From NCBI GenBank assembly GCA_023091665.1, contig JALJCQ010000015.1:1178001-1242000 (forward strand): a DNA stretch of 64,000 nucleotides, read 5' to 3'. The notes below the pieces were generated by a model. The model worked only from the letters and a program-made list of their open reading frames with translations. It searched no databases and was not told where the DNA came from. Both the position numbers and the translations under genes were made by a program. Positions within the stretch are counted from its first letter, which is position 1. Every line of letters begins with the position of its first letter. Positions 8,670 to 17,700 of this stretch are shown piece after piece. This DNA is from Pythium myriotylum (lineage: Eukaryota; Oomycota; Peronosporomycetes; Pythiales; Pythiaceae).

Positions 8670-9782
8670 ATGGTCTTCCCCCCGTCCCCCGTCTCTGTGT
8701 CCGTCGTCCCGCTCGGCGCCGGCGCGGACATGCGCTCGCTGCTCGCCATCGAGGACGCCTCGTCCGCCAAACTCTACGCGCAGCACTACAGTCGCGGCGC
8801 CATCGAGCCGCTGCGCCGCCAGTCTGTCAAGGTGACAGTGTCGTCCAGGAAGAAGACCAAGAACAGCAGCAGCAGCAGCGACGAAGGCAGCAGCCCAACG
8901 AGCAGCAACGGCAAGCCCAAGAAGCTCTCCACGGAACGCAGCCGTCTCTGCCGCCAACGACAGAAGCTCCAGGCCGAGATGCTCGAGAAAACGGTGGCTG
9001 CTTTGCGTGCTCAAGTCGCCGAGCTCGCGACGCTCCGAGACTTGCGCCGCGAGCAGCTTGTGCACTCGCCCAACTCGCAGTCCGGCACACTCGCACGGAT
9101 CGTGCGAGAGTACTGCTCGATCTTTGAGTACGGCTTGACACCTGAATCTGGTGCCGGCGTCGAGTTCTCGCTCGGGAAGAAGCGCTCTTTCGCCACCTCT
9201 AGACAACTCTCGGCCCAAGAGCAGTGTGACTTTTTACTGTCAATCATGGACCCTGACGTCCAAGTCTTTGACTGGATTGGACGCACAAAGACTGGTCCGG
9301 AGCCTCTAATTTACGGTTGGAAGGCGTGGTCAACCTGGCACGCGTCCATCATGTTCCGTCTCGACGGGGTCGATGTTATCGAAGCTGACAACGAAACCAT
9401 TGCTGTGAGCTCTCGTGGAAAGATCTGTGTGAAGGTCTCACGAAAGACCATCGAGAAACTCTTTCCGCATGTGGCTTCGAACAAGGCTGTTTGCGACCGG
9501 CTACTCGGCTCCGAGATCCACTACCCCTTTCGTGACACGTTTTATTTTAATGACCAGTGTCGCGTCTCAAAGTACACGGTGGACCTCGACTGCATCTCAG
9601 CGATCAACAACGTCGTTGGTGACTTCCAGGAGGTTGCGAATATATTAACCTCGCCCGACGATGTGACGTTCAGTGATCGCGCTGTGTCTACATATGATGG
9701 CTGTTCACTAGACGAGGCACGCTCGTCTCGAATGCTACTTAGCCGAGACCAACGGTTCGAGCTTCAATTTCTGTTGTCGTAG
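8670..9782 (+). CDS. bZIP transcription factor-like protein with conserved C-terminal domain
   Basis: A 370-residue intronless protein. A serine-rich and basic region (about 58-85) leads into a bZIP segment at about 83-130 (KLSTERSRLCRQRQKLQ, then heptad leucines). Next come a short conserved block (TLARIVREYCSIFEYGL, about 140-156) and the C-terminal domain (about 190-320) with SIMDPDVQVFDWIG, STWHASIMFRLDGVDVIE, FPHVASNKAVCDRLLGSEI and a FYFNDQCRVSKYTVDLD ending. The normally invariant Asn of the basic region (Asn-x7-Arg) is replaced by Ser, while the following Cys-Arg pair is kept. The protein is presumably nuclear and dimeric. Paralogues lie at 1-573 and 12741-14375. The ATG at 8670 is the first in frame. 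Confidence 0.82.
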   Translation: MVFPPSPVSVSVVPLGAGADMRSLLAIEDASSAKLYAQHYSRGAIEPLRRQSVKVTVSSRKKTKNSSSSSDEGSSPTSSNGKPKKLSTERSRLCRQRQKLQAEMLEKTVAALRAQVAELATLRDLRREQLVHSPNSQSGTLARIVREYCSIFEYGLTPESGAGVEFSLGKKRSFATSRQLSAQEQCDFLLSIMDPDVQVFDWIGRTKTGPEPLIYGWKAWSTWHASIMFRLDGVDVIEADNETIAVSSRGKICVKVSRKTIEKLFPHVASNKAVCDRLLGSEIHYPFRDTFYFNDQCRVSKYTVDLDCISAINNVVGDFQEVANILTSPDDVTFSDRAVSTYDGCSLDEARSSRMLLSRDQRFELQFLLS

Positions 9783-9839
9783 AAAGTAATACTGTGAGTA
9801 GATGACTATTTTCCACGTCGTCGTTATCACTCGTTGAAG

Positions 9840-11408
9840 CTACTTGGACGGCTTCCACAAATCGGTTATCCTTGCCTGCTTCATGCTTGGGCCCCCTGCT
9901 CCGAAGTTCACCTGGTGACTTGTTCGATGTCGAGTTGTGTTAGTTGACAAGTCTGCTGGGTTTGGAGCCGGAAACTGAACTGTAGACGATTCCTTCGGCG
10001 CATTTCTTCTACAAATAACCGTCTGGATCATGGCGTCTGCCTTCTCACGAACAAATTCTGCCGCAAGCTCTAGCACAGTCTTCTCGGGCTCCCTTCGGCC
10101 TTGTTTAGCCCCTCGACTTCCAGAAAGATGGCGCCTGCCGAGAGATGAGACCGACTCCAATTGAAGCAAGAACTCGAGTATCCAAGATGGTAACAGCGAG
10201 GAATCAACGTAGTTGAGACGAAAAGCACACTGGCACGCTCCCATCAACTTATCTATCTTCGCATGAAGATTGTCAGAATTGTCAAATATCACATACACAA
10301 GATCACGACGGGTCAGAGTCGCTGCAAACCATTGGATCAAAAACTTCAGCTCTGGGTCGCCACGGAACACACCACAGCCCCAATTCCCAGTTGCAACTGG
10401 CCACGATGTTGTTTCTGGATCTGGGTATGCAAATCCTACTAGAGCCTTGACGAGATCACGCATGATGCAACTGCGAGAATATTGGCGGTCGACGTTATTG
10501 CCGCTGAAGCTGATGGCGTCGATGCCAACAACTACGTTTTGTCGGCGACGTCTTTGGCAATTGACTGTCCCAGTAAGATCCTGATATGGCGTAGTGTCTT
10601 GCACACTTCCTGCAAACCGAAAGGTTCCCCCATAACCAGTGTAGTTGCTAAATCTTTCCGAGCCCTGAATCACGAAGCTCTCGTGTGGCTCGAGCTTTGC
10701 GAACACCAGACAAGCAACCATCAACTCCGGCGACAAAATGAACCGGATCTCTTCTTGCACTGCGCCTCCATTCATCACCCCACCACCAGCATATTTGTTT
10801 GCAAAGTCGATTTGCAGATGCAAACGCAGGTCTTCGATAAGCTTCGACTCGCGACTGACTGGGCTCATTCGCCCAATCCCACGGCCTAATGTAGGTGAAA
10901 CGGCGAGGGTTTTGATCAGTGATGTGGTGTCTGAAGAAAAATCAATTGTCGGAATTTGAGCAGCGACACGCGTGAAAGTGATGACTTCGATGTCCAGTTC
11001 AGAGGATGACTGTAAGAAACGAGGAATAATGCGGAGAAAATACTCAAGAATTGTGCGTATCTTGTGAGCTTTCAACGCGACGAAGTCTTGCATTGATCGC
11101 GGGGCACTAAACATTTCACTCATGTTGAACCAAGGAAAATCAACGGACGAAACGTGCTCTTGAGCAGGGAAGACGGAAAAGAACATGGCGCAGAGGAGAG
11201 AAAGGGTCTCGAGACGAGTCATTTCCACTACATTCGTGTGGAGAGTGGTTTTTGAAGATGCCGAAAGCGAAGCTGTGTCAATTGGTGTCAACAACCTAGG
11301 AGCCTTCTGGAATCGAAACGGGAGCTCAAGAACGAGGCGCTTCATGTTGGGCAAAACCGTTGTGAAGAAAGCAGTCCGATCACCCACGTCCATCAGCTGC
11401 CCGGCCAT
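9840..11408 (-). CDS. PARG: poly(ADP-ribose) glycohydrolase
   Basis: A 522-residue protein of the PARG family, which cleaves ribose-ribose bonds of poly(ADP-ribose), mainly in the nucleus. The macrodomain-type catalytic core shows the signature loop GGGVMNGGAVQEEIRF at about 208-223: GGG, seven residues, QEE with the two catalytic glutamates. Also present are FSNYTGYGGTF (substrate tyrosine region) and TGNWGCGVFRGDPELK. The C-terminal tail after about 430 is disordered and ends QARITDLWKPSK, a PIP-box-like sequence that could bind PCNA. The start at 11408 is the simplest choice. An alternative is a tiny first exon at 11450-11464 (MAINE) spliced over a 53-base GTAAAG...GGGCAG intron with a CTAAC branch site. 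A BRCT gene follows upstream on the same strand. Confidence 0.92.
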   Translation of the reverse strand: MAGQLMDVGDRTAFFTTVLPNMKRLVLELPFRFQKAPRLLTPIDTASLSASSKTTLHTNVVEMTRLETLSLLCAMFFSVFPAQEHVSSVDFPWFNMSEMFSAPRSMQDFVALKAHKIRTILEYFLRIIPRFLQSSSELDIEVITFTRVAAQIPTIDFSSDTTSLIKTLAVSPTLGRGIGRMSPVSRESKLIEDLRLHLQIDFANKYAGGGVMNGGAVQEEIRFILSPELMVACLVFAKLEPHESFVIQGSERFSNYTGYGGTFRFAGSVQDTTPYQDLTGTVNCQRRRRQNVVVGIDAISFSGNNVDRQYSRSCIMRDLVKALVGFAYPDPETTSWPVATGNWGCGVFRGDPELKFLIQWFAATLTRRDLVYVIFDNSDNLHAKIDKLMGACQCAFRLNYVDSSLLPSWILEFLLQLESVSSLGRRHLSGSRGAKQGRREPEKTVLELAAEFVREKADAMIQTVICRRNAPKESSTVQFPAPNPADLSTNTTRHRTSHQVNFGAGGPSMKQARITDLWKPSK

Positions 11409-11548
11409 AGTTAGAAGGCGTTTAACAAGGAAAATCGAGAACACTTTACCTCATTGATAGCCATCTCAAGACAATTCAGGGGATAGCGCGATTCTCCTGT
11501 ACACCTAGATAGCATAGCGCAGCTGAGACTGTTTGCAATGTGATCCAG

Positions 11549-12055
11549 TTAAACGCGTAAATCAGGCACGCACCACTGAAGCAGCGCGATGAGTTCACGC
11601 GTCGTGGCCGTCGTCTGCTGCTGCAGGTAGCTGACAATATACGGCCAAAGGGGAACGACCTCCTCGATTACGTTTTGCGGTGAGCACGGCAAAAGCACGC
11701 GCCAATGACCTCTGTTCTGGAGTGTTGGGTCATACTCCATTGGAAATGAGAGCTTGTACGACGTCGTCCGGGGAGGCGGCTTGAAGAAACGATTGGAATC
11801 CGGGTCTAGCCACTCGCCTCTCTGGAGTGACTCGCGGAGCCAATACTCGGTCACACTCAGAATGTCCCGACCAGTAGGTACAAAATCCACCCACGCGTCT
11901 GTGAGCACAACTAGCGCTCCGCTGTGCACAGTCCACTTGGGCACAATGGTGGCGCCTCGCGTAACAAGCACACGCTCCCATTGCTCGCGTGTGGAGCGCG
12001 AAAAGCCGTGGAAGGCGAACGCGCGGCCACGTAGAGACAGGCGGGGCGTCGGCAT
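11549..12055 (-). CDS. BRCT-domain protein, small
   Basis: A 168-residue protein. Residues about 4-90 have the pattern of a BRCT domain: LRGRAFAFHGFSRSTREQWE, then ERVLVTRGATIVPKWTV, HSGALVVLTDAWVD and the ILSVTEYWLRESLQRGEWLD end with its conserved Trp. BRCT domains bind phosphopeptides or pair with each other in DNA-damage and checkpoint proteins. The remainder includes a proline-containing basic segment and a helical C-terminus (LPCSPQNVIEEVVPLWPYIV). It may be a C-terminal regulatory region; no catalytic domain is seen. The open frame extends upstream to an ATG at 12151, but those residues look like leader. It sits next to PARG, which fits a DNA-repair neighbourhood. Confidence 0.65.
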   Translation of the reverse strand: MPTPRLSLRGRAFAFHGFSRSTREQWERVLVTRGATIVPKWTVHSGALVVLTDAWVDFVPTGRDILSVTEYWLRESLQRGEWLDPDSNRFFKPPPRTTSYKLSFPMEYDPTLQNRGHWRVLLPCSPQNVIEEVVPLWPYIVSYLQQQTTATTRELIALLQWCVPDLRV

Positions 12056-12740
12056 CGGAATGGATATTGAGACCAACGAGAAACGCGAATATGAACCCAA
12101 GGTGCTTCCTTGGATGAAGAAATAATGCCCCCGTGGACAGATTCTGACCATCACTCACGAAAAGCGTCACTCGAACGGGGTAGTTCGTGGCAGCAAGGGT
12201 GAGTCAAGCCCAGACCCTCGAGATTCCACGTGAAACGTTTGAATCTGCAATAGTTGAGAACGAACTGAGCTCTTGGCAGTTGCATGCGTGGCGAATTTGC
12301 GAAAGAAAGCGCATCATGGCCTTGGACGTCTGCGACAGAATTATGCTCTACCGCCTGTTGACTTCCTCCTTCCAAGCCAGGTGGAAACAGTATTACTCAA
12401 ATTCATCTATTCTCGACTAACATTGAGTATGAGTAGGTGCGTTCAGTCAGGCAACACCGACCCCATCATCGTGGAGTCCAAGGCAGATGCGACTACAAAA
12501 CCGCCTGTGTCAGTCGAACAACGAGTATCTTCAGGATGCAAAACTTTCAGCCTCCATGTCGACTAGGTCATGGCTCGAACGTGCACGATCAGAAGTCAAT
12601 CTGAAGTCGTGAGCTTGAAATGAAATTGGTATGGGACACTCGTATCATATCTTGGAGGAGACAACATCAACAATCTCGTGATAGACGATCCACATTCGCA
12701 TTCGGTTTTAGCACAGATATCAAATGTCCGAGGTCTAACT
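12056..12740. other. intergenic
   Basis: Short ORFs on both strands without recognisable features. It should include the promoter of the BRCT gene and the 3' end of the bZIP gene. A plus-strand frame at about 12273-12420 is mildly protein-like but has no usable start or splice context that I can defend. Confidence 0.4.
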
Positions 12741-14375
12741 TTATTCGTAACGAACATGACGCGGCATTTCGTGTCGTCGAGTGTCCGACTGCGGTGAGTG
12801 GTCTTGGGTGTAAGGTCGCTGAGGTGGAAACTCGCGAGGATCGTCATAACTGCGAGGTCCAGGGCCTCCATAGTACCCTTCTCCAGCCGCACGTGCAAAC
12901 GGTCGAGCTGTTTCGTGATAGTAACCCTGATTTGACGGTTCAAAGCGTTCCGCTTCCCGGCTCGAGTATGCATCGAAGACGTCTTCTGTCTTGCGGGCCT
13001 CAGATTGCTTGAAGCGTTGACGGGATGGGGGTTGTGTTGGGATCGGGGAATGCGAGTGTGATGACTCTCGTGAAGACGAGTCCTGGGAGCCAGCAGGAGA
13101 ATGCACAGCCGTCGCAGTGAGGCTTTCATCGTCTTCACCAATGCGACTCTGCTCCTTGATCAACGCGTCTCCGACTAGCTGCATTGCGTCACGTACACTA
13201 CCAAGGGCCTTCACGAAAGCGCCAACGAAATCCACTTCAGTCTCATAACGCTTGATCTTGCCGTCGGGACCAAAGTAAAACTTGTTGCCGACTGGGTATT
13301 CAACTTCAAGCCCGATCAATCGTTGTACCAGCGCTTCATTCCACAATACGTGTGGGAACACCTTCTCGATCGTTGTGCGGTTGAACCTGACTGTCAGTGT
13401 GGCGGTGGCGGCTACAACTGGCGACGGCTCGCTTGCAAGAATCTCGAGGGAGTTGAGGTCGAACCTCAATGACGAATGGTAGGCCGAGTAGCGTTCCCAC
13501 TGCTCGAGAAGCATCTGGACTCCAAAGTTCTCGCCGAAACGCATGTTGGGATCGACGAGTGTCTGAAGAAAGCTCATCAGGCGTGATGAGTGGAAGTTAC
13601 CGTTCGGATGGGACTGTGCGAGTTGAAGCTGCTGTTGGGGGGATCCCGACTTTGGGAACCCCGGACCCGAGACCGGTACCCCAAACTGGAAGAGCGAAAA
13701 GTACTCTGAGACGATTCGTGCAAAGCCAGCACGACTGCGGTCACGCGACAACGCGAGGGTGTCATAAGGCCCCGCAGCTTGAATAGCACCGCTGCCTCCT
13801 CCGTTGACGCGCATCTCCTCTAACTGCCGCTTGAGGGCTTCGACCTGGTCTTCAAGTGTCTCGACGTACTCTTTCCTCCGGGACCGGTATAGCTTTCCTC
13901 GTTCACTATTGGACATCCGACGTGACCTCTTCTTCTGCGCCGCCGACGACGCTCCACCCGTGTCCACGAGCGCGGAGCCCAGATGCTGTTGCTGAGGGTA
14001 CGGATGGCCGCCGACCCGCTGACGGAGATGGCTTTCCCGGTTGTACTCATCGTCTTCCGTCGAATGTTCGTCGTCGATTTGCTGGACTCGGGCGGACGGC
14101 AGCTGGGAGAACAAGTCCATACGTGGCTGCACGTGGGACTGCGCATACCTCGGCGGTGGCGGCGGCCCCATTCTCCCTGCACCGCCGCCGCCGAGAGCCG
14201 AGTCGCGGACCTGGTTCGCGGGCGGCCAAGCAGCCGTGCGCGGGGGCGTGTCGCCGTCTCGGTAGAGCGTCGATCGCAGCGGGGGCAGCGCCGGCGCCGC
14301 GTCCTCGTAGTACTGCGGTCTCAGGTACCGACGGCGGTCGTCGTACGGGTCTCGCTCGGGCAGCGTCGGGAGCAT
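12741..14375 (-). CDS. bZIP transcription factor-like protein with conserved C-terminal domain
   Basis: A 544-residue protein. The first 145 residues are Pro/Arg/Gln-rich and disordered. The bZIP lies at about 150-190: KKRSRRMSNSERGKLYRSRR, then YVETLEDQVEALKRQLEEM with heptad hydrophobics. Here the basic region keeps Asn and the final Arg, but the Ser/Cys position is Tyr (N-SERGKL-YR). A conserved block GFARIVSEYFSLFQFGV (about 217-233) follows, and then the shared domain at about 268-395 (VDPNMRFGENFGVQ, LLEQWERYSAYHSSLRFD, VFPHVLWNEALVQRLIGLEV, FYFGPDGKIKRYETEVDFV). The tail is Ser-rich, then Gly/Tyr/Arg-rich. The start at 14375 (MLPTLPERDP) is the first ATG after a long GC-rich leader frame. 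It is the fullest member of the trio with 1-573 and 8670-9782. Confidence 0.85.
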   Translation of the reverse strand: MLPTLPERDPYDDRRRYLRPQYYEDAAPALPPLRSTLYRDGDTPPRTAAWPPANQVRDSALGGGGAGRMGPPPPPRYAQSHVQPRMDLFSQLPSARVQQIDDEHSTEDDEYNRESHLRQRVGGHPYPQQQHLGSALVDTGGASSAAQKKRSRRMSNSERGKLYRSRRKEYVETLEDQVEALKRQLEEMRVNGGGSGAIQAAGPYDTLALSRDRSRAGFARIVSEYFSLFQFGVPVSGPGFPKSGSPQQQLQLAQSHPNGNFHSSRLMSFLQTLVDPNMRFGENFGVQMLLEQWERYSAYHSSLRFDLNSLEILASEPSPVVAATATLTVRFNRTTIEKVFPHVLWNEALVQRLIGLEVEYPVGNKFYFGPDGKIKRYETEVDFVGAFVKALGSVRDAMQLVGDALIKEQSRIGEDDESLTATAVHSPAGSQDSSSRESSHSHSPIPTQPPSRQRFKQSEARKTEDVFDAYSSREAERFEPSNQGYYHETARPFARAAGEGYYGGPGPRSYDDPREFPPQRPYTQDHSPQSDTRRHEMPRHVRYE

Positions 14376-16239
14376 TTCGGCACGAGAGAGCAGGACGCAC
14401 GAACGTCCCGAGCACGCGAGTGAGCGAGGGAGGCGGCGAGGCGGCTTCTGGGCGCCGGCAGAAGGAGGGAGAGCACGTGCACGGCTCGAGCTTCCTTCGC
14501 GTCCCCGAGCCCGCCCCTTGGGTGGCGGCGCAGAAACGAGCCATTCGCACAACACACGAACGCTTGTTCCAGCTAGGTCTAGGGGCGGCGAACCTGCGCA
14601 ACGTGATCTGTCGCGCGACCAGGAGCCCAACGAGGCGTCCACCGCCCTTCGAAGTACCTGCGAGAGTTGATACACAGGGGGCGATCTGTTTTGGCACACA
14701 TGTTCGAGCCACTGTGTCAAACGTCCTCACAAAAAGGGGCGCGCGCCCGGGTCAAAACCCGTGGCTGTTGAGTGGTGCCCCGAGGACCGACGTCGGCTTG
14801 GCGGTCCCTCGACTCACGACGAGGAGAAGAGTCGAAGCGAGGCGCCCGATGCTCCATGGAGCCCGCCGTTGCGGTCGATGCGATAGGAGACCGACGCCGC
14901 GGGCCCGTCCACGAGTCGGTGATTAGTCCGCCGAGGCGCTTGTCGGCGTCAACGACGTCGAAGCGAGCCGTCTTGATTACAGGGGACTCGTCTCGAGATT
15001 CGCGGCGTGGAAGGCCGACGACGAACGCCTCCGACCGCGTCGCGGCCTGGCTTCACGGGTCTAGCTGCCGAGAATGCGGCGGAAGGTCCTTCTTCGATTC
15101 GAAGTCACTTGTAACGATCAAATGGGTGCCAACCTACAGACAAGCTAATCCTGGATGAAGACACTCAGGAAGACTAACGCTAGCTTGACAGGGCCGGAAT
15201 TCCGCGGCTCTCGCCACGAACTCGTCGGAGAGGTGAGAAGCGCGCTGGAAGCATTGCTCTGTCTCTCTCTGTGAAGAAAAAAACGGGCTTCATCCACGGG
15301 TTGTGACCTTCTGGCGACGTTGGCTATCCGGATACCAGTCCGTGATGACTACAGTCGGTGTGTATTATCTGTAGGAGGGGGATAAGTGATGTTATTGACG
15401 AGACATCATTCTATTGACGCGGCAAAAGATCTTCAGCTATATAATAGGAAGGGCCATCGGAGCAATTGTCGTATCTCACATAGACAAAGTGGATTCATAT
15501 TACTGCAACATGACCATACACATTGGAAATAGGAGTTCACTTGGGTATTTTACGTACGTGAGGATATCGTCTCGCACAGAGATCACCCTTGATTACCGAG
15601 AAGCCCTGTCCAACACAGGAACTGCCGTCATCTAATCACGGATGATTCCGGGCTCCCGAATATCAGGGCATTCGCTGCTGTAATCATCATTCGCAACTGA
15701 GGAAGCCTTCGTATTCGTATTCACTACGAACAGGATCTCTCTCAGTACATCTAATGTAGATTCCTCAGCGTGCGTTGTGCTGACGCCGCGTTTGCCCAAT
15801 ATACGCATCATTTGTTCTCGCCACTTTTCCGTCGAGGCGAAGAACTGAATCCCTTCGACAGCCCGTCCAAGAGATCTCGCCGTGGATCCGACCACACGCA
15901 CGAGCTCTTCGTTCTATTTCTCGTGGTTCTTCTCGCCCAATTCCTTTTTCCGTGTATTCTTGGTGCTAAACAGAGACCGTCGCGTTGCACAGCCCGCGTG
16001 GGCGTTCGCTCAGTGAAGATCCGAGGTGTTGGTCATCTTCCCGCCTGAGATGATGGTTATCCATTGCTTCCGGCGCACACTCTGGTTCGCGCGGAGAATG
16101 ATTGTGTCTCCGTTCCATCCAATCATATCAATCGATTAATTTTTTCCACCAATGAAAAGTGGTGTGGTCAGCAGGCCGCCTACGACGAGGACGACACAAC
16201 GTCTCGCCCCATTCCTTCCTGCCCGCGACCGACGCCGCC
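14376..16239. other. long divergent intergenic region
   Basis: Separates two divergent bZIP genes. The GC-rich part next to 14375 is probably a long leader of the minus-strand gene. A minus-strand open stretch at about 15632-15910 has a fairly protein-like reading (FFASTEKWREQMMRILGKRG, then DVLREILFVV). It lacks an ATG and begins just after a TAG that could be a splice acceptor, so it may be an orphan exon. The proximal promoter of the 16240 gene holds two CCAAT boxes. Confidence 0.4.
16119..16153 (+). promoter_or_regulatory. paired CCAAT boxes upstream of bZIP-START-like gene
   Basis: Two CCAAT pentamers (16119-16123 and 16149-16153) flank an AT-rich stretch with an ATCGATTAAT core, 87-121 bases upstream of the ATG. 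A similar CCAAT/ATTGG cluster precedes the related locus at 60623. NF-Y binding is a plausible but unproven role. Confidence 0.4.
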
Positions 16240-17393
16240 ATGACGCCGTCGTCGCCGCCGCTCGCCGCCGTGGACGAAGCCACGCTGCTGCAGCAGAAGA
16301 AGCTGCGGCGCAACGCGCGCGACCGCTCGCGCAGCCAGCTCAAGAAGGTGCGGTGTGAAACGGACGCGAGGCGCGGCCGCGAGGGTCTCACGAGTAGCCT
16401 CTCGTTCCACAGACGACGATGGAGGCCATGCGCAAGCAGGTAGCCCAGCTCGAAGAGACCAAGCGACAGCTCGAGCTGCGCTGCCCGTCGCTCGTCGCCG
16501 AGTGCCCTCCGTCTCCCGCCGATGTGAGCGAGGCCACTGGCGAGCTCCAGGCCCAGTACTTGCATGTTCTGCAGCAGATCGAGCGGCTACGACAGGAGAA
16601 CCGCAAGATGGCACTCGACGTTCTCGAGCGCGATCTCTTCCGCAGCGCCGTCCAGAATCTGCTGGATGCACGTGAGAAGGACGTGGCCGCACAAGACGAC
16701 GCGCGGGCGCCGCCGCCGCCGCCGCCCATGCCCGAGGTCGACGCGGCCGAGTTTGCGCGCCGCGTAGTGTGGCAGATCACCTCCTCGCGCCTCGATAGCG
16801 ACCGCATGCAGCGCTTCAGCGGCGCGCGGGTCTTTGGGTGGAGTGACTTCCGCATGCGCACGGACGCCTCGATCCGCTTCACGATCAAGAAGACTTTCCA
16901 ACACCAGACAGCACACGCGCTGGCGCGCAAGACCTGGGCAATCTTCAGTGACATCGTACAGCTGCGTCGCCTGCTACCGCCAAATCTTCAGTGTGATCTT
17001 CGTGAAGTGCAGCGCCTCAACGACGACGTGATTATCTTCGACCGCACAACGACCGACCCTCAGTTCCGGCGGCTCAAGTACACATCATTGCGAACCACCT
17101 ACATGCTCGTGCGATCATACGACGGTGCAGGTAGCTGCAGCGTTGGTATGAAGACCATCGATTTACCGGTCTTCCGAGCAGCACTCGCAGAACACGAGTC
17201 TTGGTGCGATATCTACTATTGGTTCCACTTAGAAGATGTTGTTGCGCCGAATGGTGACGTCTCGACCAGTGTGCTGTTTGGCGGGGCTTTATCATACTTT
17301 AACGAAGATATCGCACGCGCCTGGCTTGCCGAGCTCGTCTTCTTGGCAGTCAGGTGGGAGACAAAGGTCGTAGCCCCAGTCTTGCTGAGGTGA
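16240..17393 (+). CDS. bZIP/START-like transcription factor candidate
   Basis: Two exons, 16240-16347 and 16413-17393, join in phase 0 across a 65-base intron ending in TTCCACAG; the product has 362 residues. Exon 1 encodes a short N-terminus and a basic region (QQKKLRRNARDRSRSQLKK) in which the invariant Asn position is Arg. Exon 2 opens with a zipper-like coil (MEAMRKQVAQLEETKRQLEL), then a second coil (LQQIERLRQENRKMALDVLE), a proline run, and the START-like domain (about 135-360): ARVFGWSDFRMR, IRFTIKKTFQ, KTWAIFSDI, VQRLNDDVIIFDR, YYWFHLED, VLFGG, and the terminal VFLAVRWETKVVAPVLLR helix. The intron at the basic-zipper border is shared with several family members in this window. Probably a nuclear DNA-binding factor with a ligand- or protein-binding SRPBCC fold; that fold is an inference. 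Confidence 0.82.
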
Positions 17394-17700
17394 TATCGGA
17401 AAAGACAAAATGCGAGCGAGGTGGAAGCTGTTAACTTCTTACCGCGATTTTTGAGACCGTCCACAACCACGATCCTATTGCAAGACGGACAACTTCTGAC
17501 TCCAGGGTATGGACAAAACGTTCTGCCACCGGTAACTGTCGAAGCTCAAGTACTTTGTGGGAATGCGTTTTTATTTTTGTTGGTATTGAAGACGTACGGA
17601 AGATAACGAAGCTCATTCAGCTTCTCTGGATACAAAATGAAGCCATGTAATCGATACCAACTCTGCAGACAGTGCAGGTGACTTGCAGATAGTCGACAGC
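17394..17700. other. intergenic, convergent
   Basis: Lies between two convergent genes and carries their 3' ends. Nothing else is recognised. Confidence 0.5.

Noticed and set aside
15632..15910. Minus-strand protein-like stretch in the 14.4-16.2 kb gap
   Set aside because: Reads plausibly but has no ATG, and I could not find an upstream exon with a consistent splice. Kept only as a note in the intergenic entry.
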